Positions 30,211 to 36,047 of a stretch of 64,000 bases of DNA are shown here, in pieces (the stretch's first letter is position 1; each line of letters begins with the position of its first letter). The notes under the pieces are model-generated. The model saw only the letters and a list, made by a program, of their open reading frames with translations, did no database searches and was not told where the DNA came from. Source of the stretch: a virus; IMG/VR virus record IMGVR_UViG_3300034374_008984, positions 1 to 64,000 of that record; one strand, written 5' to 3'. The position numbers were made by a program, and so were the translations under genes.

Positions 30211-30399
30211 GGGGAGGTGGCGAAAGATAGACGCTATGTATCCTTTAGAGTTGACTGGTAACGTATGTACCTCATCAATGGGCGACAATCCACCGATAGG
30301 TTTGAGGGAAGACAACGTAGCAGATTACAGGAAAGGTGAGGAGCTTATGCTGAACCTCTAAACTTCAACTCGTGCAGGTATCAAATCCTGTCCTCCCCA
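30211..30399 (+). tRNA. Long tRNA-like element, Leu/Ser-class ends
   Basis: The 5' end GGGGAGG, TG, then GCGAAAGATAGACGC matches the acceptor and D-arm style of class II tRNAs. The 3' end GCAGG, TATCAAAT, CCTGT, CCTCCCC, A gives a T arm with one extra loop base and a 3' strand pairing perfectly with the 5' acceptor. Between them lies about 140 bases instead of the usual 45, with no clear anticodon loop. It could be a tRNA with an insertion or a tRNA mimic. It sits 150 bases upstream of a normal tRNA-Ala. Confidence 0.4.
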
Positions 30400-30434
30400 T
30401 CGGAATCACATTCAAGAGTAATTCAACAGTAAAA

Positions 30435-30525
30435 CCAATTATCAGCCTCAAGAGGATTGCCAGTCAGGAACAGGCTGGAAGAGGATGACAAACGGGAACA
30501 GACCGCTTGCCAACGGAGAAGAAAT
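30435..30525 (+). ncRNA. Structured segment between the two tRNA-like elements
   Basis: Several short hairpins follow one another: CCTCAAGAGG, GCCAG/GCTGG, and ACGGA/TCCGT. No gene is open here. The structures may belong to a processed noncoding RNA together with the flanking tRNA-like elements. Confidence 0.3.
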
Positions 30526-30552
30526 CCGTGACACCTCGGAAAGACGGGTAAT

Positions 30553-30626
30553 GGGGACATAGCTCAGTTGGTTAGAACGGTTGCTTTGCAAGCAATAGGT
30601 CGGGGGTTCAAGTCCCTCTGTCTCCA
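30553..30626 (+). tRNA. tRNA-Ala (anticodon UGC)
   Basis: A complete cloverleaf. The acceptor is GGGGACA/TGTCTCC with the G3:U70 pair that marks alanine tRNAs. The D stem GCTC/GAAC has one mismatch, the anticodon stem is GTTGC/GCAAT with loop TTTGCAA, and the T arm is GGGGG-TTCAAGT-CCCTC. The discriminator base is A and no CCA is encoded, as in most Bacteroidota genes. It likely supplements host tRNA for GCA and GCG codons during late protein synthesis. Confidence 0.9.
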
Positions 30627-30676
30627 CTAAAGCGCAACACGTGCAAACCGTGCCCTACCCGTATTTAATCGCGCGA

Positions 30677-30712
30677 GGCTCGTGGCTCAGAAACCACAAG
30701 CCGATTTTTTTT
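30677..30712 (+). terminator. Rho-independent terminator after tRNA-Ala
   Basis: GGCTCGTGG pairs with CCACAAGCC (one mismatch) and is followed by GA and eight T. The same T run also sits in a second possible hairpin, AAGCCGA/TCGGCTT. It ends the tRNA transcript. Confidence 0.75.
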
Positions 30713-31168
30713 CGGCTTTCATGTCGAGAATCCAAAAACTTTCAATTAACTTTGTCTCAGCTTTTGGGAGGGAGCTAATTGAGATGTTGAAATAGGATTT
30801 TTAGAGCTCTACGCTCGGACCCGCCAACATGTCAACAGCTCCTTCCCAGAGTAAGCATAAGACGGGTCTTTTTTTTGCCCTGAACTGAGATGATGCAGGT
30901 GAAAGAGTACTGCACTACCAATGTTCGGGAACAGGACAAAGAACCGCAGCAGAATGAAGGAATACGGGGTCGGGATAGTAACGGCAGCCCATTTCATTCT
31001 GTGCTACTGTGGGATGCGTGAAGCAAACGGGGAGAGCAAGGAGAGAACCCCAAGCGCACAGGCGGCAGGAAAGCCTGGAAGTTCCTCTCGAGTCGTCTGA
31101 CACTGCCTGTCAGCGATGTGGGCGATAGGGGGGATGGCTCCGTTTAGGAACATTTTTCAAAATCGACT
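30713..31168. other. Mostly noncoding region downstream of the tRNA
   Basis: A -7-like TAACTTTG lies at 30747-30754. A short hairpin with T run (AAGAC/GTCTT, then T) occurs near 30854. One weak open frame of 59 codons is listed separately. The remainder shows no gene by reading frame or leader. Confidence 0.4.
30921..31100 (+). CDS. Doubtful small protein
   Basis: A 59-residue frame with a hydrophobic middle (YGVGIVTAAHFILCYCGM) and a Ser/Gly/Lys-rich tail. No leader of the usual type precedes it and the neighbourhood is dense in RNA structure. It may be a small membrane protein or chance. Kept only because no other feature explains the stretch. Confidence 0.25.
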   Translation: MFGNRTKNRSRMKEYGVGIVTAAHFILCYCGMREANGESKERTPSAQAAGKPGSSSRVV

Positions 31169-31218
31169 TCCACGGCTCTCACAGGTGCGGAAACGCGCTT
31201 GGGAGGCGAAGCCGTGGG
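31169..31218 (+). ncRNA. Nested hairpin with GNRA tetraloop
   Basis: CCACGGC (31170-31176) pairs with GCCGTGG (31211-31217). Inside, CTC/GAG pairing leads to GTGCG-GAAA-CGCGC, a five-pair stem with a GAAA tetraloop. This looks like a folded RNA domain rather than a terminator, as no T run follows. Confidence 0.5.
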
Positions 31219-31238
31219 ACTCCTGAAAGAATTCACCA

Positions 31239-31323
31239 TTTAGGAATTACCCTTTACAAGGTATTTCCTAAAAAAGTATCCATTAAAGGGAATTTTATAG
31301 AAACACTTTTATAGGGATACTTT
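31239..31323. repeat. Two tandem long hairpins upstream of terminase
   Basis: TTTAGGAATTACC pairs with GGTATTTCCTAAA (12 of 13). Directly after, AAAGTATCC pairs perfectly with GGATACTTT, enclosing two copies of TTTTATAG. They stand about 95 bases before the terminase start. Packaging-site or attenuator roles are both possible. Confidence 0.6.
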
Positions 31324-31382
31324 CATCTATTGCCCAAGCTATGCCTCAGAAATAGATCAAAGAAAGGATTTCCCAACCGAGG

Positions 31383-31390
31383 TATCTTTG
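31383..31390 (+). promoter_or_regulatory. Promoter -7 element before terminase
   Basis: TATCTTTG fits the -7 consensus; no clear -33 element. It lies 29 bases before the terminase ATG and likely marks the start of the late operon. Confidence 0.5.
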
Positions 31391-31418
31391 CAGGGAACCC
31401 ATTCAAGAACCTTGCAGC

Positions 31419-33434
31419 ATGAACAGTAACGAGTACGAGATAGAGACAAGCCAGCCCGACCCCGAATCGGGAGCCTCTGAGCACGGCAAGGAGGCAACGT
31501 CCATCCCTAAGCTGATCCTCCCTGCACCGATACCCGTCAGGCCACCCAAGTATTCTCGGAATCAGTACGAGGAGGAACACAAGGAGTGGCTCAGAAAGAA
31601 GCGAGGGGAATCGGCATGGAGAACTGAGCAAAGGAGGAGATGGAAAGAGGGGTTTGCGGGATTGACGGGAATCCACTACTTCTACATTACCCAGATGCGG
31701 ATAAAGGACGCGGAGGGAAATCCCATCCGGCCCATGTGGAGGGATGTGGACGAGGAAATCTTCCGAGAGTTCGAGCTGTGCTACAAGGACGAAATCGACT
31801 TCTACGTGTTCAAGAGACGTGAGGTGGGACTTTCATCCGTGTTCGGAGGTGCGATTCCATTGTACCTCCTCATCATGTACCCCAACAGCACCTCGCTAAT
31901 GACCTCCGCTGACCTTACCCGCGTGAAGGACCTCATGGCGAACAAGCTCATTGCCCAGCACAGCTACCTTGAGGATTGGGTAAAGCCGAAAAGGAAGACC
32001 TACGACCCGCAGAAAGGGGCCACGTTCTTGGAGATTGACGAGGACGGCAACGAGACAGGGAACATGGCCGAGATTGTTTGCAGGCAGACATCGCAGGATA
32101 AGAAGGACGTGACCAACTTGGAGGGCGCAAGGGCCAAGTATGTGTTCCTTGACGAGCTCTTCCTTCACCCGTACCCCGAGGAGGTCCGCTCGTCAGCCCA
32201 ATCGTGTCTCATGTCGGGCATGGAAAGAGTTGGGATCATGGTGGCGGGAGGTAGCGCGGGTGCCGTGTCGAGGCTCGGACTGAAACAGGCAAGGGAAATA
32301 TCTCAGAAGGCATTGACGGGAAGCCTGAGAATGCTGTTTCTGTCGGGGGCGAAGGGGATAACAGCCGCAACGATACGAGATGAGAACGGAAAGAAGATAG
32401 GCACGGAGAACTTCTGCATAAACGGATGGTCGGACGTGGCGCGGGCAGAGGCATACATTAAATGGCAGAGAGCGATACTTGACCTGAGCCCCAACAAACA
32501 GGAACTCATCTCATTCACCAAGAGGTATCCGCTCACGCTCGAAGAGGTACTCACGTCAGACGATTTCGGGGTGATTCCAAGAGACATTGCCGAGCAGATA
32601 CCCGCACAGGAACTCGAACTAAGAAGCAACCCAAGAAACCTCAAACGGGTCACGATAACATTCGAGAACGGGAAGCCAACTTTCAGGAACGACAGCAGAG
32701 GCGCGTGGCTCATCCTTGAACACCCGGTCGCTGGAGAGTACTACTGGATGGGAACGGACGCGATTCCCATGATGGCAAAGAAGGCTGAGGCCACAATAAA
32801 CCCCGATGGAACGGAGCGGTCGATGCACTGCTCGGCCATTAAACGGAAAGGCACCAACAGCTACGTTGCCATATATCTCCGCAGGACATCCGATGTGGAC
32901 CTCATATTCGATGAGATGTTCGCAGCTCAACAGGCATATAACAACTGCCAGAACATGATTGAGAGAAACTCCGCAGGACTCATCTACGATAGATACTCCC
33001 GTAGCGGAAACCTCAAATACCTCGCGTATCAACCAGAAGCGTTCGGCTCCAAGGGATTCAAGAAGGGAACCGTCAGGGGAGTACACAAGGACGGGCACAA
33101 CTCGGAAAGGATCTACAACGCAGGGTTCGACTACTTCAGGGACAACATGCGCCTCGTTGACTTCCCTATCATCCTCGAACAGCTCAGAGTGTTCGGCTCA
33201 GAGAACACGGACGTGATTGACGCGATAATGATGTGCGAGGTGTTCCATAAGTATCAGGAGATCTCAGCAGGGGAACGCGCTGTCAGGGCCATGAAGCAGA
33301 CCTACAAATACCAACCCTACATCACATACGAGAACGGGAACCGCGTAGTGAGACACAAGAAGGTGGCCGTCAATTCGGCAGGTCAAGTAATAGGCCCCCA
33401 TCAAGGAATGACACCACTGACAGGATTATTGTGA
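31419..33434 (+). CDS. terL: Terminase large subunit
   Basis: A 671-residue packaging motor. FYVFKRREVGLSS (near residue 128) occupies the Walker A position, as in crAss-like and related large terminases with unusual P-loops. KYVFLDELFLHPYPEEV (near 239) is Walker B with the catalytic Glu. The nuclease half has GTDAIPMM (near 444), SAIKRKG and DVIDAIMMCEVF (near 600), giving RNase H-type acidic residues. It pumps DNA into heads and cuts the genome. The portal follows after an inserted methylase cassette. No small subunit is obvious nearby. Confidence 0.85.
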   Translation: MNSNEYEIETSQPDPESGASEHGKEATSIPKLILPAPIPVRPPKYSRNQYEEEHKEWLRKKRGESAWRTEQRRRWKEGFAGLTGIHYFYITQMRIKDAEGNPIRPMWRDVDEEIFREFELCYKDEIDFYVFKRREVGLSSVFGGAIPLYLLIMYPNSTSLMTSADLTRVKDLMANKLIAQHSYLEDWVKPKRKTYDPQKGATFLEIDEDGNETGNMAEIVCRQTSQDKKDVTNLEGARAKYVFLDELFLHPYPEEVRSSAQSCLMSGMERVGIMVAGGSAGAVSRLGLKQAREISQKALTGSLRMLFLSGAKGITAATIRDENGKKIGTENFCINGWSDVARAEAYIKWQRAILDLSPNKQELISFTKRYPLTLEEVLTSDDFGVIPRDIAEQIPAQELELRSNPRNLKRVTITFENGKPTFRNDSRGAWLILEHPVAGEYYWMGTDAIPMMAKKAEATINPDGTERSMHCSAIKRKGTNSYVAIYLRRTSDVDLIFDEMFAAQQAYNNCQNMIERNSAGLIYDRYSRSGNLKYLAYQPEAFGSKGFKKGTVRGVHKDGHNSERIYNAGFDYFRDNMRLVDFPIILEQLRVFGSENTDVIDAIMMCEVFHKYQEISAGERAVRAMKQTYKYQPYITYENGNRVVRHKKVAVNSAGQVIGPHQGMTPLTGLL

Positions 33435-33449
33435 CTTGTAAAAAATTTA

Positions 33450-33481
33450 TTTGCACAGGTTAAAAATTGTGCGTAGTTTTG
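33450..33481 (+). promoter_or_regulatory. Bacteroidota-type promoter right at a start codon
   Basis: TTTG at 33450-33453, 20 bases, TAGTTTTG at 33474-33481. The ATG at 33487 is only six bases after the -7 element, so the transcript would have almost no leader. Confidence 0.65.
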
Positions 33482-33486
33482 AAGGC

Positions 33487-33873
33487 ATGATCCAATCCAC
33501 CTCCTGCACGGTGCATCCCTCAATAAGCCCCTCCGAGAATTATCTATCGGTGTTCCTCGGTGTGCATCAGTACAAAGACCAGTTCGGGGCTTATCCAGTG
33601 GCGGTCGTGAAGGACAAGAACGGGAGACTCATGCAGTGCAAGCTGTCGGCAGTGGAGGTAGAGGTTCCTTGGGGGATACCTTGCAGGGTCATCTACAAGG
33701 ACACCGACTACACGACACTGTTCTTGGGCACGTTCGACTTCTCCGATGGAGAGAAATCCTATCCGGTGGCCGTTATCAGGAACCAGGATGGGAGGTTGCA
33801 GGCAATCCGTTTGGAGGCCGTTCACTTTCTCTCCTCCGTGTATCTCTTTGAAAGAAAAAAGAATGAACCATGA
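33487..33873 (+). CDS. Protein with duplicated YPVAV domain
   Basis: A 128-residue protein made of two similar halves: YPVAVVKDKNGRLMQCKLSA and YPVAVIRNQDGRLQAIRLEA, each preceded by a LG..DF/Q..Y segment. An internal duplication of a small beta-domain is clear. The ATG lies at the expected transcription start, so it may be leaderless. The next gene overlaps by ATGA. The role is unknown; its place between terminase and portal suggests packaging or head accessory. Confidence 0.6.
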   Translation: MIQSTSCTVHPSISPSENYLSVFLGVHQYKDQFGAYPVAVVKDKNGRLMQCKLSAVEVEVPWGIPCRVIYKDTDYTTLFLGTFDFSDGEKSYPVAVIRNQDGRLQAIRLEAVHFLSSVYLFERKKNEP

Positions 33874-34052
33874 ACCTCCCCGACACCCCATACAAGATAG
33901 GCTCCACCCGAATCCTCAACGAGGGCAAGAAGTGGTTTCTTTGCAGGGCCACCCCTCCGATACACAAAGGGTTCTGCTATGTGGTCTGGAAGAAAATCAA
34001 AGAAGTGCCCAATCAAACAGGAAAGTCGCAGCTTGAGTTTCAGTTTGGGTAA
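33870..34052 (+). CDS. Small hypothetical protein
   Basis: A 60-residue protein coupled to the duplicated-domain protein. It has FLCRATPPIHKGFCYVVWKK, with two Cys and aromatic residues, and ends QLEFQFG. A small beta fold is likely. No family is recognised; this is the last gene before the AT-rich methylase cassette. Confidence 0.55.
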   Translation: MNLPDTPYKIGSTRILNEGKKWFLCRATPPIHKGFCYVVWKKIKEVPNQTGKSQLEFQFG

Positions 34053-34130
34053 CGTATTGGTATATGGTTAGTGCCGTGTAAATAGCACAGACCTTTGAAT
34101 TAAGAACAGAAGTAATAATTAAATATTTTT

Positions 34131-34145
34131 AGAGCGTGGGCAAAA
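34131..34145 (+). repeat. 15-bp direct repeat, left copy
   Basis: AGAGCGTGGGCAAAA recurs at 34837-34851. The left copy includes the GTG start codon of the methyltransferase. A looser repeat (GCACA..TTGAATTAAG) flanks outside both copies. Confidence 0.65.
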
Positions 34146-34828
34146 TAAATAACTTATATACAGCAGAAGCATTATCATTTATGAAGGAAATGAATGATAA
34201 CTCTGTTGACATAATAGTAACATCACCACCGTATAATTTAATGGGGCAATACTCTTGTAAATCACAAATGAACAGAAGTTTTACAAGTAAAAGGCTTGAA
34301 GATTGGTATGATGATAAAATGGATGAAAAAGAATACCAACAATGGCAAAAAGAATGTGTTAGGGAAATGGTTAGAATATGTAAAGGAAGTGTTTTTTACG
34401 TGCATCAAGTTAGATATGCTTGGGGTAGAAAAAACGAGTTTTACCACCCTATACATTGGTTAAATGAATTTGTTATATGGTCTGAAATAATTTGGAATAG
34501 AGGAAATGGTATAAGTGCTGCAAAAAGACCAACAATGGCTGACCAAAGGATTTATATGATTGGTAAACCTAAAGTTTGGAATAAGCCAAATTGCACAAGT
34601 GTTTGGGATATACCTTCTGTTAGAAATTCTAATCACGTTTGTCCATTTCCTGATGAATTAGTAGAAAGATGTTTAAATATGTGTAGTAATGAAGGCGATA
34701 TTGTTTTTGACCCATTTGTAGGTATAGGAACAACAGCAAGAGTTGCTAAAAAAATGAATAGAAAATATATTGGTGTTGATATAAATGAAAATTATATAAA
34801 CGAAGCTAAAACCAAATTGCTGACGTAG
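34136..34828 (+). CDS. Amino-methyltransferase, AT-rich import
   Basis: A 230-residue N6-adenine or N4-cytosine DNA methyltransferase. TSPPYN near residue 29 is catalytic motif IV, and FDPFVGIGTTARVAKK near 193 is the cofactor motif I, giving the beta-class order. GTG is the start since the family begins at this point. Base composition is far more AT-rich than the phage, and repeats lie at both ends, so recent acquisition is likely. It could mask sites from host restriction. Confidence 0.8.
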   Translation: MGKINNLYTAEALSFMKEMNDNSVDIIVTSPPYNLMGQYSCKSQMNRSFTSKRLEDWYDDKMDEKEYQQWQKECVREMVRICKGSVFYVHQVRYAWGRKNEFYHPIHWLNEFVIWSEIIWNRGNGISAAKRPTMADQRIYMIGKPKVWNKPNCTSVWDIPSVRNSNHVCPFPDELVERCLNMCSNEGDIVFDPFVGIGTTARVAKKMNRKYIGVDINENYINEAKTKLLT

Positions 34829-34836
34829 GAAACAAA

Positions 34837-34851
34837 AGAGCGTGGGCAAAA
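34837..34851 (+). repeat. 15-bp direct repeat, right copy
   Basis: Identical to 34131-34145, just after the methyltransferase stop. It starts a frame GTG-GGC-AAA that soon becomes a doubtful peptide, so it is probably a remnant of a second cassette head. Confidence 0.6.
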
Positions 34852-34923
34852 AATATTTAATTATGGGTAAAAAGGCACAAACGATTGAATTAAGCACGAA
34901 CTTAGGCATTAACTATATACCGT

Positions 34924-34952
34924 GTTGTAAAATCGTTTTAATGTTTTACAAC
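34924..34952. repeat. Inverted repeat between methyltransferase genes
   Basis: GTTGTAAAA and TTTTACAAC form a perfect 9-base inverted repeat with an 11-base loop, in the 173-base gap between the two methyltransferases. No T run in the right place makes it a poor terminator; it may be a cassette boundary. Confidence 0.55.
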
Positions 34953-34957
34953 GTTTT

Positions 34958-35068
34958 CGGGCTTGGCGAAGGCGGGGATTTAACCACAAAAGTTTAATAG
35001 AATGACAGAAGATAATTTACATACAAAAGTTGATTTGGAAAACGGAAGCCCCGCTTTTGCCAAACCCG
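34958..35068. repeat. 20-bp inverted repeat pair spanning the methyltransferase start
   Basis: CGGGCTTGGCGAAGGCGGGG (34958-34977) and its inverse CCCCGCTTTTGCCAAACCCG (35049-35068) match at 17 of 20 positions. The right copy lies inside the N-terminal codons of the methyltransferase. This resembles repeats at borders of mobile cassettes. Confidence 0.6.
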
Positions 35069-35715
35069 TGTTATACGCTGGGGCGGGTATCAAGGCAAAC
35101 ATTTCAATTTATAACGAGGACTGTTTGCAAGCATTAAAGGCAATGGCAGACAAACAATTTGATTTAGCCATAGTTGACCCACCTTACGGAATAGGAGCAG
35201 AAAACCACGCAGGCAATAAAGATAATGGATGGACACAATGGGCTAAAAAAGATTGGGATAAGGCAATACCAACGGCTGAATATTGGGAGCAACTTTTTAG
35301 GGTAAGCAAAAATCAAATTGTTTGGGGTGCAAATTATATGACGGAATACTTACCACCTAAAATGGGTTGGATTGTTTGGGATAAAGGGCAAAGGGATTTT
35401 AGCCTTGCTGACGGAGAACTTGCTTGGACTTCATTTGATAAAGCAATGAGGATATTTACTTACGCAAGAGCAAAAGCATTAAAGGAAGGTAAAATACATC
35501 CAACGCAAAAGCCGACTGATTTATACAAATGGCTTTTAGATAAGTATGCAAAGCAAGGCGATAAAATCCTTGACACCCATTTAGGAAGTGGAAGTATTGC
35601 CATTGCCTGCTGGGATATGGGTTACGACTTAACAGCCTATGAAGTTGATAAGGAGTATTACGATAATGCTTGCAAACGATTAGAAACGCATAAGTCTCAA
35701 TTAACGCTATGGTAG
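35002..35715 (+). CDS. Amino-methyltransferase (DPPY type)
   Basis: A 237-residue DNA methyltransferase: VDPPYGIG near residue 58 (motif IV) and ILDTHLGSGSIAIAC near 193 (motif I region). The first 32 residues look extraneous: they are encoded partly by the inverted repeat, and the family normally begins at about ISIYNEDCLQAL. It is similar throughout to the minus-strand methyltransferase at 44098, including the KSQLTL ending, so they are paralogues with possibly different targets. Composition is AT-rich. Confidence 0.8.
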   Translation: MTEDNLHTKVDLENGSPAFAKPVLYAGAGIKANISIYNEDCLQALKAMADKQFDLAIVDPPYGIGAENHAGNKDNGWTQWAKKDWDKAIPTAEYWEQLFRVSKNQIVWGANYMTEYLPPKMGWIVWDKGQRDFSLADGELAWTSFDKAMRIFTYARAKALKEGKIHPTQKPTDLYKWLLDKYAKQGDKILDTHLGSGSIAIACWDMGYDLTAYEVDKEYYDNACKRLETHKSQLTLW

Positions 35716-35757
35716 CCCTTGCGTATAACTCTCCGATACACGAAAGTTTACTATGCA

Positions 35758-35988
35758 ATGAAACACACAGTGTCAACAACATACGATTTAGTGTGGCAGA
35801 TTAGTGGCGCGGAGCATTACAAGTTTACTTCTGATGGCATCTGCATAAATACCCGAACAGGAAAACGAATAAAGAAGACCCTTTGTGGCCGTTCTGTCGG
35901 GTATTGCATTTCGGGGAAATTCGTGTCGACCACTACGCTAAGGACACGACTTCAGCGAATCCCGAAAGAGATTTCCTGCCCGTTCTGA
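35758..35988 (+). CDS. Small hypothetical protein, possible DNA-binding
   Basis: The ATG at CAATG is used. The 76-residue product, YDLVWQISGAEHYKFTSDGI then INTRTGKRIKKTLCGRSVGY and LRTRLQRIPK, resembles small proteins and modules associated with HNH or homing-type genes: Trp, Tyr-Lys, Asn-Thr, Thr-Gly-Lys, Gly-Tyr. I cannot confirm the family. Its composition is closer to the phage average. Confidence 0.55.
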   Translation: MKHTVSTTYDLVWQISGAEHYKFTSDGICINTRTGKRIKKTLCGRSVGYCISGKFVSTTTLRTRLQRIPKEISCPF

Positions 35989-36017
35989 CATCATTCCCTC
36001 CATTGCGTTCCCTTCCG

Positions 36018-36025
36018 TAGCTTTG
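36018..36025 (+). promoter_or_regulatory. Promoter -7 element before the portal gene
   Basis: TAGCTTTG fits the -7 box; the -33 partner is poor. It lies 22 bases before the portal ATG and may renew transcription after the inserted cassette. Confidence 0.45.
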
Positions 36026-36047
36026 TCCCCTACGGAGATAACTCAGC

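Noticed and set aside
30211-30399. tmRNA or group I intron in a tRNA
   Set aside because: No tag-peptide frame and no conserved group I core segments are recognised; size too small for tmRNA.
34842-34996. GTG-started 51-codon frame after the first methyltransferase
   Set aside because: The start is a repeat copy and the rest follows inverted repeats; no protein-like features.
34900-35745. Integron attC site
   Set aside because: Inverted repeats are suggestive, but no integrase or proper core pairs are visible in this window.
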